Shown here: positions 10,009 to 17,562 of the stretch, piece after piece
How positions within the stretch are numbered: the stretch's first letter is position 1
How the letters are laid out: every line of letters begins with the position of its first letter
Source of the DNA: Flavobacterium humi
GTDB taxonomy: Bacteria > Bacteroidota > Bacteroidia > Flavobacteriales > Flavobacteriaceae
Length of the DNA stretch: 64,000 nt
NCBI RefSeq assembly: GCF_004745595.1
Contig: NZ_SRLH01000003.1
Coordinates: forward strand, 124,001-188,000
Direction: 5' to 3'
The notes under the pieces: model-generated
Seen by the model: only the letters and a program-made list of their open reading frames with translations
Told to the model about the DNA's origin: nothing
Database searches by the model: none
Translations under genes and position numbers: made by a program

Positions 10009-10491
10009 TTATGATGGATCTACCAAGAATAAAGGCTGGTCAAATTCAACCGGAGAAGAATCATCCACTAATATTTTTACGATTCTACCGGATACTTCAG
10101 ATTCAATCTCATTGAATAATTTCATGGCTTCGATAACGCACAAAACATCTCCTTTTCCGATAGAACTTCCCACTTCCACGAACATTGGTTTGTCCGGAGC
10201 CGGTTTTCTGTAGAATGTACCGATAATTGGTGATTTTACTGTAATATATTTTGAATTGTCCTCAGCTGCCGGCGTTGCTGCAACCGGTGCAACTGCTGCA
10301 GGAGCGATTTGTTGAGGAACTGCTTGCTGTAAAACATTCTGAGCTGGCAACTGCTGAACATATGTTGTTTCAGTAGTACCTTCTAAAGTTGTTCTGATGG
10401 TAATTTTAACATCTCCCGTTTCTAACTTTACCTCAGCAACACCCGTGTTTGCTACAAATTTGATTAGATTTTGAATTTCTTTTAAATCCAT
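10009..10491 (-). CDS. accB: Biotin carboxyl carrier protein of acetyl-CoA carboxylase
   Basis: A 160-residue BCCP. The N-terminal region (1-35, [12 protein letters not shown]) is the BCCP head, residues about 45-80 are an Ala/Pro/Gln-rich flexible linker, and the C-terminal biotinyl domain carries EAMKLFNE with Lys124 as the biotin attachment site. It shuttles carboxybiotin between AccC and the carboxyltransferase. It sits 25 bp after fabH and 91 bp before accC, so the three are very likely cotranscribed. Confidence 0.98.
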   Translation of the reverse strand: MDLKEIQNLIKFVANTGVAEVKLETGDVKITIRTTLEGTTETTYVQQLPAQNVLQQAVPQQIAPAAVAPVAATPAAEDNSKYITVKSPIIGTFYRKPAPDKPMFVEVGSSIGKGDVLCVIEAMKLFNEIESEVSGRIVKILVDDSSPVEFDQPLFLVDPS

Positions 10492-10516
10492 GATGATTTG
10501 TTTTAGTTATAGTTTA

Positions 10517-11521
10517 TTATTTGTTGTATGCCCATTTCAGATAGATGGATCCCCATGTGAATCCTCCTCCAAATGATGCAAATATAAGATTATCTCCTTT
10601 CTTGAGCTGGTCTTCAAAATCACTTAACAAAAGAGGCAAAGTTGCCGAAGTCGTGTTTCCGTACCTTTGAATATTCAATAAGACTTTCGATTCATCCAAA
10701 TTCATTCTTTGTGCCGTAGCATCAATAATCCTTTTATTGGCCTGGTGCGCCACTAACCAGTTAACATCATCATGCGTCAGGTTATTGCGCTCCATGATTT
10801 TTTCGCTCACATCAGCCATACCGGAAACCGCATATTTAAATACCGTTTTCCCGTCCTGGAATACGGTATGCAATCCGTTTTCCACTGTTTCTTTTGAGGC
10901 AGGCAATATGGAACCGCCGGCATCGATTTTTAGGTATTCGCGCCCAATTCCGTCGCTGCGGAGGATTTCGTCCTGCAAACCTAAACCTTCTGTGTTAGGC
11001 TCAAAAAGAACAGCGCCCGCACCATCTCCAAAGATAATGCAGGTCGCTCTGTCTGTATAGTCAATAATCGATGACATTTTATCGGCACCGATCAACAGTA
11101 CTTTTTTATAACGTCCGGATTGCACATAAGCGGCAGCTGTAGACATCCCGAATAAAAAGCTGGAACAGGCCGCCTGCAAATCGTAGGCAAATGCGTTTAC
11201 CGCACCAATTTGTGTTGCCACGAAAACCCCTGTTGATGCCACAGGCATATCCGGAGTTGCCGTTGCCAATAGGATCAAATCGATATCCGCAGGGTTTATC
11301 CCTGATTTTTCAATTAAATTCTGAGCGGCTTTGATAGCAAGGTAAGAGGTCCCTTTCCCTTTTTCTTTTAAAATTCTTCTTTCTTTGATTCCCGTACGTG
11401 TTGTTATCCATTCATCGTTAGTATCGATCATGGTTTCTAATACCTGATTAGAAAGAACAAACTCTGGAACATATGCGCCAACGGCAGTGATTGCGGCAGT
11501 AATTGTATTCATAAAGTTCAA
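10517..11521 (-). CDS. fabH: 3-oxoacyl-ACP synthase III (KAS III)
   Basis: A 334-residue thiolase-fold enzyme that condenses acetyl-CoA with malonyl-ACP to start fatty-acid synthesis. The catalytic triad is Cys119 (QAACSSF), His259 (VAHQANKRII) and Asn289 (QRYGNTTSATLP). The start may be the ATG at 11521 or the one three codons later (MNTITAAITAVG); both leave the fold intact. It heads fabH-accB-accC. An intrinsic terminator (11624-11653) separates it from rpmF, so it probably has its own promoter in the 100 bp upstream, where I found only a weak candidate. Confidence 0.97.
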   Translation of the reverse strand: MNFMNTITAAITAVGAYVPEFVLSNQVLETMIDTNDEWITTRTGIKERRILKEKGKGTSYLAIKAAQNLIEKSGINPADIDLILLATATPDMPVASTGVFVATQIGAVNAFAYDLQAACSSFLFGMSTAAAYVQSGRYKKVLLIGADKMSSIIDYTDRATCIIFGDGAGAVLFEPNTEGLGLQDEILRSDGIGREYLKIDAGGSILPASKETVENGLHTVFQDGKTVFKYAVSGMADVSEKIMERNNLTHDDVNWLVAHQANKRIIDATAQRMNLDESKVLLNIQRYGNTTSATLPLLLSDFEDQLKKGDNLIFASFGGGFTWGSIYLKWAYNK

Positions 11522-11623
11522 ATAATGCGTTCTAAAACATACGTTTTAAAAGACGTTGAAGTTACAAAAAATCTTTAAAACAAAGACAATTAACTTCGGA
11601 TTTTATTTTTCAGTTATTCCCAA

Positions 11624-11653
11624 CAAAAAAACTCTCACAGTTGGGTGAGAGTT
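11624..11653 (-). terminator. Intrinsic terminator between rpmF and fabH
   Basis: AACTCTCAC (11630-11638) and GTGAGAGTT (11645-11653) form a perfect 9-bp stem with a 6-nt loop; on the minus strand it runs into seven T. It ends the DUF177-rpmF transcript before fabH. Confidence 0.9.
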
Positions 11654-11675
11654 AAATACTTTTTACAAAAATGTA

Positions 11676-11870
11676 TTAAGCAACAGCTACTTGCTTATCA
11701 ATTACTACTTGACCTCTGTAGTACATTTTACCTTCATGCCAGTAAGCTCTGTGGTATAAATGTGCTTCTCCTGTTACAGGACAAGTTGCGATTTGAGCAA
11801 CAGTTGCTTTATAATGAGTTCTTCTTTTGTCTCTTCTTGTTTTCGAGGTCTTTCTCTTAGGATGTGCCAT
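11676..11870 (-). CDS. rpmF: 50S ribosomal protein L32
   Basis: A 64-residue basic protein starting [20 protein letters not shown], the diagnostic L32 N-terminus, with [16 protein letters not shown] in the middle. Only one Cys remains of the zinc-ribbon pattern, as in zinc-independent L32 forms. It lies 9 bp after the DUF177 gene, the conserved yceD-rpmF arrangement of bacteria, and ends ahead of a terminator. Confidence 0.97.
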   Translation of the reverse strand: MAHPKRKTSKTRRDKRRTHYKATVAQIATCPVTGEAHLYHRAYWHEGKMYYRGQVVIDKQVAVA

Positions 11871-11879
11871 TTTACAAAA

Positions 11880-12416
11880 TTATTTATCCGTTAATAGTTT
11901 TTTTAATTCGTCCCAACGCGGGTCTGTATTCTCTTCTTTTACTTCAATAGGTTCTTTGACATTGATTTCATTCAGTTTGGACAATGCATCGGTTTGCAAT
12001 GTACCGTCCTTAATCCCCGGATGAACTTTTTTTAGTGGTATAGACAAGACGATCATTTCATAAATGTATTGCGACACGTCAATCTGATGTTCCGAAAACG
12101 GCAATATGAGCAACTCCTCATTATCATCGTTGAAGGTTTCACCAAACCGCACGATAAGGTTCAATTTCCCTTTTACAGGCAAGTCAAACTCCTCATTGGT
12201 CAGGTCGCAAGGCACATGAATTGTCCCTTTATGCTTAAAACTGAGTTCAAGCATAGTGCTTTTCTTTTCTAATACTATATTTACTTTGATGTCGGCGCTT
12301 TCAAATTCGTCATACTCAAAGTGATCAAAGAACGCTTTATTTATTTGAAATTCAAACTGATGTTTCCCAAGCTTCAATCCTATGAAAGGGATTAAAAATT
12401 CATTTGTAACTTTCAT
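11880..12416 (-). CDS. DUF177 (YceD-like) protein
   Basis: A 178-residue acidic protein. The ATG at 12416 (MKVTNEFLIPFIGLKLG) is chosen because a TTG 36 nt upstream coincides with the promoter -7 box. The middle part HKGTIHVPCDLTNEEFDLPV matches the conserved core of DUF177, and the C-terminal ENTDPRWDELKKLLTDK is typical of the family (ending DPRWxxLKKL). DUF177/YceD proteins sit next to rpmF throughout bacteria and are associated with rRNA or ribosome maturation; the exact role here is inferred from that pairing. It is the first gene of the DUF177-rpmF unit. Confidence 0.92.
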   Translation of the reverse strand: MKVTNEFLIPFIGLKLGKHQFEFQINKAFFDHFEYDEFESADIKVNIVLEKKSTMLELSFKHKGTIHVPCDLTNEEFDLPVKGKLNLIVRFGETFNDDNEELLILPFSEHQIDVSQYIYEMIVLSIPLKKVHPGIKDGTLQTDALSKLNEINVKEPIEVKEENTDPRWDELKKLLTDK

Positions 12417-12449
12417 CTTAACAACAATTTGTCCCTTTATTCGGGAGTG

Positions 12450-12457
12450 CAAAGATA
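12450..12457 (-). promoter_or_regulatory. -7 promoter box of DUF177-rpmF
   Basis: The minus strand reads TATCTTTG, a perfect TAnnTTTG, 33 nt before the ATG at 12416. I see no TTG at the -33 position. Confidence 0.5.
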
Positions 12458-12500
12458 TAAATTATTTATAAAATTAAAAGCGTTATAAACATTTTTTTGT

Positions 12501-13550
12501 TTATAACTGCTTTTCTTTTGTTTTCAGCGGTTTTTCGGTCAGTTCCTTGTACTCGTTCCGGGCTTTAAAAATGTCGATTGCCGCATAAATCGCTTCCAAA
12601 AAAGAATTATGGTCCGCCAAACCTTTCCCGGCAATTTCATAAGCTGTTCCATGGTCCGGAGAAGTCCTTACCTTATCCAATCCGGCAGTATAATTGACTC
12701 CTTTCCCAAAAGACAATGTCTTAAAAGGAATAAGCCCTTGATCATGGTAGGTTGCAATCACCGCGTCGTATTTCTCATATTGATGGCTGCCAAAGAAACC
12801 ATCGGCAGAAAACGGCCCGAAAACCAGGGTCCCTTCCTCAAATATTTTTTTCAGGGCAGGTTTGATCAATTTGTCTTCTTCATCACCAATCACGCCATTA
12901 TCGCCCGAATGCGGGTTTAATCCCAATACGGCAATTTTCGGCTTCCTGATCCCAAAATCCTGGATTAAAGATTGTTTTATCGTTTTTATTTTGGTCCGGA
13001 TCAATTCTTCTGTCAGATGTTTTGCCACTTCATTTAAAGGCACATGATCTGTCAAAAGGCCTACTCGCAAACTATCCTGGATCATAAGCATAAGGGCATT
13101 CCCGTCAAGTTCCTGGTTCAGGTAATCCGTATGCCCCGGAAAAGAAAATTCTTCCGACTGGATGTTGGCCTTATTGATGGGCGCGGTCACCAAAACATCG
13201 ATATTGCCTTCTTTCAAGGCCTGGGTCGCAGTCATAAAAGACTTTATTGCGTATTTCCCAACGTTTTCATCTACTTTGCCGTATTCGATATTTACCCCTT
13301 CCCGCCAAACGTTAAGCACATTGATTTTACCTATTATTGCCTGGTCCAGCTTATCGATTCCATGCAACTGGGCATTTAGTTCGAGGCTTTTTTTCAGGAA
13401 AGACAGGATTTTCACATTAGCAAAAATAACTGGCGTACATAATTCCAACATTCGGGTATCTTCAAATGATTTCAGGATAACTTCACTCCCAATCCCGTTT
13501 AAATCCCCAATAGAAATGCCTACAATTATATTTTCTGGTCTTTTTGTCAT
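12501..13550 (-). CDS. pdxA: 4-hydroxythreonine-4-phosphate dehydrogenase
   Basis: A 349-residue metal-dependent dehydrogenase of vitamin B6 synthesis (DXP-dependent route); it oxidises 4-phosphohydroxy-L-threonine with NAD. Family marks are VGISIGDLNGIGSEV at the N-terminus (the GDxxGIGxE motif), the metal-ligand region FPGHTDYL, LGLNPHSGD near the middle, and ATYHDQGLIPFKTLSFGKGVN with the second metal His. DKVRTSPDHGTAYEIAGKG near the C-terminus is also typical. It is transcribed away from ribE, another vitamin gene, from a 57-bp shared region, and is followed 84 bp downstream by DUF177. Confidence 0.96.
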   Translation of the reverse strand: MTKRPENIIVGISIGDLNGIGSEVILKSFEDTRMLELCTPVIFANVKILSFLKKSLELNAQLHGIDKLDQAIIGKINVLNVWREGVNIEYGKVDENVGKYAIKSFMTATQALKEGNIDVLVTAPINKANIQSEEFSFPGHTDYLNQELDGNALMLMIQDSLRVGLLTDHVPLNEVAKHLTEELIRTKIKTIKQSLIQDFGIRKPKIAVLGLNPHSGDNGVIGDEEDKLIKPALKKIFEEGTLVFGPFSADGFFGSHQYEKYDAVIATYHDQGLIPFKTLSFGKGVNYTAGLDKVRTSPDHGTAYEIAGKGLADHNSFLEAIYAAIDIFKARNEYKELTEKPLKTKEKQL

Positions 13551-13570
13551 CAGTTCAATGTATTTATTGC

Positions 13571-13578
13571 TAATTTTG
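13571..13578 (+). promoter_or_regulatory. -7 promoter box of ribE
   Basis: TAATTTTG, a perfect TAnnTTTG, 29 nt before the ribE ATG. A TTG at 13544-13546 is 24 nt upstream, slightly long for the -33 element. Confidence 0.5.
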
Positions 13579-13582
13579 AATG

Positions 13583-13590
13583 CAAATTTA
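13583..13590 (-). promoter_or_regulatory. -7 promoter box of pdxA
   Basis: The minus strand reads TAAATTTG, perfect match, 32 nt before the pdxA ATG. It is only 4 bp from the ribE -7 box on the other strand. Confidence 0.5.
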
Positions 13591-13607
13591 CTAAAATAAA
13601 ATCAGTA

Positions 13608-14198
13608 ATGTTTACAGGAATCATAGAAACTCTAGGCAATATCAAAGCACTGGAAAAAGAAGGTGAAAACATCCACGTCACCGTTCAATCGAATATCACT
13701 AACGAACTTAAAATAGACCAAAGCGTTTCACATAACGGAATTTGCCTGACGGTAGTTAATATCAAGGAAGACTCTTACACGGTTACGGCTATTAAGGAAA
13801 CCATCGACAAGACCAATTTAGGGCACTGGAACGTAAACGACGTTGTCAACCTGGAGCGCGCCATGAAATTAGGAGACCGCCTGGACGGGCATATCGTACA
13901 GGGACATGTGGACCAAACGGCTATTTGTAAGAGTATCGAAGAGGCCGACGGAAGCTGGTATTTTACGTTCGAATACGACAAAACCCTAAACAACATCACC
14001 ATTGAAAAAGGCTCAATCACTGTAAATGGAGTGAGTTTAACGGTTGTCAATTCAAAAGCGAATGAGTTTAGCGTAGCTATCATACCGTATACTTACGAGC
14101 ATACTAATTTTAAAAATTTCAGGGTCGGGACCAAAATCAACCTGGAATTCGATGTCATCGGAAAATATGTAAAACGATTGCACGAACTGCATTTGTAA
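13608..14198 (+). CDS. ribE: Riboflavin synthase alpha chain
   Basis: A 196-residue protein with the diagnostic start MFTGIIETLGNI. It has two similar lumazine-binding barrels: the first has SVSHNGICLTVV and the second KGSITVNGVSLTVVNS, both with the conserved NGxSLTV-type signature. It dismutates two 6,7-dimethyl-8-ribityllumazine molecules to riboflavin and the pyrimidine precursor in the cytoplasm. It appears monocistronic, divergent from pdxA, with a strong bidirectional terminator shared with glyS. The symbol ribC is used in some genera. Confidence 0.97.
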   Translation: MFTGIIETLGNIKALEKEGENIHVTVQSNITNELKIDQSVSHNGICLTVVNIKEDSYTVTAIKETIDKTNLGHWNVNDVVNLERAMKLGDRLDGHIVQGHVDQTAICKSIEEADGSWYFTFEYDKTLNNITIEKGSITVNGVSLTVVNSKANEFSVAIIPYTYEHTNFKNFRVGTKINLEFDVIGKYVKRLHELHL

Positions 14199-14210
14199 CA
14201 TCCTAAAAAC

Positions 14211-14243
14211 AAAAAAACCCCGGAAAATTTTTCCGGGGTTTTT
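14211..14243. terminator. Bidirectional terminator between ribE and glyS
   Basis: AAACCCCGGAA (14215-14225) pairs with TTCCGGGGTTT (14231-14241), with A and T runs on either side, between convergent genes. Confidence 0.9.
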
Positions 14244-14259
14244 ATATATTGTAAATAAG

Positions 14260-15801
14260 TTACATTTTCATCAGCCAGTTTCGCATGGAAACTTCGTCAT
14301 TGATAATTCCTCTCAATTCGGAAATCTTCACCCTGTCCTGCTTCATAGAATCCCTGTGACGGATGGTTACCGTCTGGTCTTCCAACGTTTGATGGTCAAC
14401 GGTAATACAGAAAGGCGTTCCTAAGGCATCCTGTCTTCTGTAACGACGTCCTACAGCATCCTTTTCATCGTATGCCACATTGAAATCCCATTTCAGTTCT
14501 TCAATAATACCTTTGGCCACATCCGGCAAGCCGTCTTTTTTAACCAATGGCAAAACGGCCGCTTTGGTCGGGGCCAAAACAGAAGGCAGTTGCAATACGG
14601 TTCTCGTTGATCCGTCTTCCAAAGTCTCTTCTTTCAAGGAATTGGAGAAAACCGCCAAAAACATCCTGTCCAAACCAACTGAGGTTTCCACTACGTATGG
14701 CGTGTAATTTTTATTTTCCTCGGTATCGAAATACTGCATTTTTTTACCCGAAAACTCTTCGTGGGCTTTCAGGTCGAAGTCGGTGCGGGAATGGATTCCT
14801 TCTAGTTCCTTAAATCCGAACGGGAAGTTGAATTCGATATCCGCAGCCGCATTCGCGTAATGCGCTAATTTTTCATGGTCATGGAAACGATAGTTCTCTT
14901 TGCCCAATCCGAGGGATAAGTGCCAATTCAAACGGGTTGTTTTCCAATACTCGTAATATTTCATTTCTTCTCCCGGCTTCACGAAAAACTGCATTTCCAT
15001 CTGTTCGAATTCACGCATTCGGAAAATAAACTGGCGCGCTACAATCTCGTTACGGAAAGCCTTTCCGGTTTGAGCGATCCCAAAAGGGATTTTCATACGG
15101 CCGGATTTCTGGACGTTGAGGAAATTCACGAAAATACCCTGTGCCGTTTCAGGACGCAGGTACAAATCCATGGCAGTATCGGCAGAAGCACCCAATTTAG
15201 TCCCGAACATCAGGTTAAACTGACGGACTTCGGTCCAGTTCCTGGAACCTGTTTCCGGGTCTGCAATTTCCAATTCCTCGATTAAGGCTTTTACATCTTC
15301 CAGGTCACCAGAACCTAAAGAACGCCCTAATCTTTCACGGATCTCTTTTTCTTTGGCTAAATATTCTACAACACGGGCATTGGTTGTTATGAATTCCTGT
15401 TCGTTAAAGGCATCGCCGAAACGCTCTTTGGCCTTCTCGATTTCTTTTTTGGCTTTCAGGTTGATTTTTTCTGCATAATCTTCCACCAAAACATCGGCCC
15501 GGTATCTTTTTTTGGAATCTTTGTTGTCAATCAGCGGGTCATTGAACGCATCTACGTGCCCCGAAGCTTTCCAGGTCGTCGGATGCATGAAAATCGCAGC
15601 ATCGATCCCTACGATATTCTCGTGCATCTGTACCATTGATTTCCACCAATATTCCCTAATATTTTTCTTTAACTCCACGCCGTTTTGAGCATAATCGTAT
15701 ACTGCACCCAATCCGTCGTAAATTTCACTCGACTGGAATATAAAACCATATTCTTTCGCATGCGAAACTACATTCTTAAATAAATCTTCTTGTTTTGCCA
15801 T
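14260..15801 (-). CDS. glyS: Glycyl-tRNA synthetase, dimeric single-chain type
   Basis: A 513-residue class II synthetase of the alpha2 type (often named glyQS), charging tRNA-Gly in the cytoplasm. The N-terminus EDLFKNVVSHAKEYGFIFQSSEIY is characteristic. Motif 2 lies in GIAQTGKAFRNEI, the glycine pocket in FRMREFEQMEMQFFVKPG, and motif 3 in VETSVGLDRMFLAVF. The C-terminal anticodon-binding domain starts near LAPTKAAVLPLVKK. It is convergent with ribE. A perfect -7 box ends only 7 nt before the ATG, suggesting a leaderless or almost leaderless transcript. Confidence 0.97.
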   Translation of the reverse strand: MAKQEDLFKNVVSHAKEYGFIFQSSEIYDGLGAVYDYAQNGVELKKNIREYWWKSMVQMHENIVGIDAAIFMHPTTWKASGHVDAFNDPLIDNKDSKKRYRADVLVEDYAEKINLKAKKEIEKAKERFGDAFNEQEFITTNARVVEYLAKEKEIRERLGRSLGSGDLEDVKALIEELEIADPETGSRNWTEVRQFNLMFGTKLGASADTAMDLYLRPETAQGIFVNFLNVQKSGRMKIPFGIAQTGKAFRNEIVARQFIFRMREFEQMEMQFFVKPGEEMKYYEYWKTTRLNWHLSLGLGKENYRFHDHEKLAHYANAAADIEFNFPFGFKELEGIHSRTDFDLKAHEEFSGKKMQYFDTEENKNYTPYVVETSVGLDRMFLAVFSNSLKEETLEDGSTRTVLQLPSVLAPTKAAVLPLVKKDGLPDVAKGIIEELKWDFNVAYDEKDAVGRRYRRQDALGTPFCITVDHQTLEDQTVTIRHRDSMKQDRVKISELRGIINDEVSMRNWLMKM

Positions 15802-15808
15802 AGTGGTG

Positions 15809-15816
15809 CAAAAATA
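15809..15816 (-). promoter_or_regulatory. -7 promoter box of glyS, very close to the start codon
   Basis: The minus strand reads TATTTTTG; its last base is 8 nt before the A of the glyS ATG (15801). Transcription would start within about 4 nt of the start codon. Confidence 0.45.
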
Positions 15817-15861
15817 GGAAAAGAGAATTAAAATTTTAGAAGAAAAAAAGCAAAAAAAGGA

Positions 15862-16722
15862 TTACTTTAAAGAAAAAACAGTACTTCCTATTAAATTTAT
15901 GCCCGAGAAGATATTTATTTCATAATCTCCTTTTTGGATATCGTTTTTGTTCGGATCTACAAAAACACACACATCCAGCTCCTCGTTGTCGTAATAAATA
16001 TTGGTTTTAGCGCTGTAGCTAAGCAAACGGGAGTCTTCTTCGACAAAATCACCGTTTTTGGAAACCACTTTATTATCCGGGTTCACGATTTGGATGTAAA
16101 TATCCTTATTGCCCTTGATGGCCGCCTTGTTTTCAAGAAGGGTAAAACAGACTTTTATTTGCTCAATGGCGCTGAATCTTTTGGTCTCAATGATATTATT
16201 GGATACGATTTTAATACCGTTGGCATACACATTGATGGCCGTCAGGTTTTTTGACAGGGCAAGGGCGCTTTCATTACTGTCGTTCCGTTTTTTCAGTTCG
16301 CGGTATTTACTGGATAGCTCGCCTAATTCTGTTGCCAATGATTTATTTTGGTCAGACTGCTCCTTTAACTGGTTCTTAAGCGAATCTATTTTTTTGGCAT
16401 TGGGATGGATTTCCTGTCGTATCTCCTGTGTTTTTGGAGTCGGCGCAACCACTGTAGCCACAGGTTTTATATTTGCCGGGACAGTTTGCTGCGGAGCATT
16501 CTGCTGCCTAAGCAATTCCTTGTTTTCATTAAGAGTGGCATCGTAACGCGATAGGATTTCGGTAAGTTCGTTCGAATGCGTAATTTTTTCCAGCTGGATT
16601 TCCTGCTGTAGCTTTTTATTCTGGCTTTTTCCCTGATAATATTTTGACGCAAAGACAATTCCCACAGAAGCAAACACAACTGCGGAAAGTTTTATCATCT
16701 TTAATGATGTTCTTAAGGTCAT
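15862..16722 (-). CDS. Membrane-anchored coiled-coil protein of unknown function
   Basis: A 286-residue protein I do not recognise. Residues about 10-28 (LSAVVFASVGIVFASKYY) form one membrane segment. This is followed by a charged coiled coil (30-72), a Gln/Pro/Ala linker (73-97), a second coiled coil (about 107-150, KKIDSLKNQLKEQSDQNKSL) and a C-terminal domain (155-286) with alternating hydrophobic residues that looks beta-rich. With no further membrane segment, the bulk is probably periplasmic. Its gene is between glyS, same strand, and divergent comF. A cell-envelope scaffold role is possible but unproven. Confidence 0.8.
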   Translation of the reverse strand: MTLRTSLKMIKLSAVVFASVGIVFASKYYQGKSQNKKLQQEIQLEKITHSNELTEILSRYDATLNENKELLRQQNAPQQTVPANIKPVATVVAPTPKTQEIRQEIHPNAKKIDSLKNQLKEQSDQNKSLATELGELSSKYRELKKRNDSNESALALSKNLTAINVYANGIKIVSNNIIETKRFSAIEQIKVCFTLLENKAAIKGNKDIYIQIVNPDNKVVSKNGDFVEEDSRLLSYSAKTNIYYDNEELDVCVFVDPNKNDIQKGDYEINIFSGINLIGSTVFSLK

Positions 16723-16796
16723 TCTTTTTGGGAGATAAATTTTAATTTTTATAAATTTATATTTTTAAACAATTCCTCAAAAAAAAAATCGATGAA

Positions 16797-17480
16797 ATGC
16801 TAAAAAAACTGATAAAACTATTTTTTCCTGAAATTTGTTCCGGTTGCTCTGAAATTCTTTTGGAAAATGAAACGTCAATTTGTGTTGCCTGCAGGCATCA
16901 TTTACCCTTAACAAATCATTTGCTTGATATTGAAAATGAAGGGTTTAAAAGGTTTTACGGCCGGATTCCCGTAGCGCATTCGTCTGCCATGCTGTATTAT
17001 CATAAAAAAGGAATCGTCCAGCAGCTGATCCATAATCTTAAATACAAAAACCATCAGGAAATTGGTACATTGCTAGGGAATTGGTACGCCGAGGATTTAA
17101 AGGCAAACCTGACATTAAAAGATGTGGATTACATCGTCCCGGTCCCTTTGCATAAAAAAAGGCTGAAGGAAAGAGGTTACAACCAGGTCACCACTTTTAG
17201 CAAAGCAATCTCCAGTGGTTTGGGCAAAAAATACGATCCTTTTATCCTGATCCGCAAGGAATATGCGGCAACGCAGTCCAAAAAAAACCTGGCCAACAGG
17301 AATTCGGTGTCGGAAAATACGTTTGGGATCCAGTTTTCGGAAATCCACCATGATAAGCATTTCCTGCTGGTTGATGATGTCCTTACAACCGGAGCAACAT
17401 TGGAAGCCTGTGGCAAAGCTCTTTTGCAAATCCCGGGATCGAAAATAAGCATCGTTACGATGGCCATGTCACAATCTTAA
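16797..17480 (+). CDS. comF: ComF family phosphoribosyltransferase-like protein
   Basis: A 227-residue protein with the ComF layout: an N-terminal zinc ribbon (FPEICSGCSEIL...SICVACRHHLPL, two CxxC pairs), the double-psi middle (VPVPLHKKRLKERGYNQ), and a type I phosphoribosyltransferase PRPP loop (LLVDDVLTTGATL). ComF proteins are needed for uptake or processing of transforming DNA in naturally competent bacteria. Competence in this organism is an inference from the family only. It is divergent from the coiled-coil gene and 82 bp upstream of an Ig-like lipoprotein gene. Confidence 0.93.
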   Translation: MLKKLIKLFFPEICSGCSEILLENETSICVACRHHLPLTNHLLDIENEGFKRFYGRIPVAHSSAMLYYHKKGIVQQLIHNLKYKNHQEIGTLLGNWYAEDLKANLTLKDVDYIVPVPLHKKRLKERGYNQVTTFSKAISSGLGKKYDPFILIRKEYAATQSKKNLANRNSVSENTFGIQFSEIHHDKHFLLVDDVLTTGATLEACGKALLQIPGSKISIVTMAMSQS

Positions 17481-17562
17481 TTGCAGAGCCGGCATTCACA
17501 ATAAAAAAGATTTCGTTTCCACTAAATATAGTTGTTATTTTGTAGCGGTTAAATCAATATTC

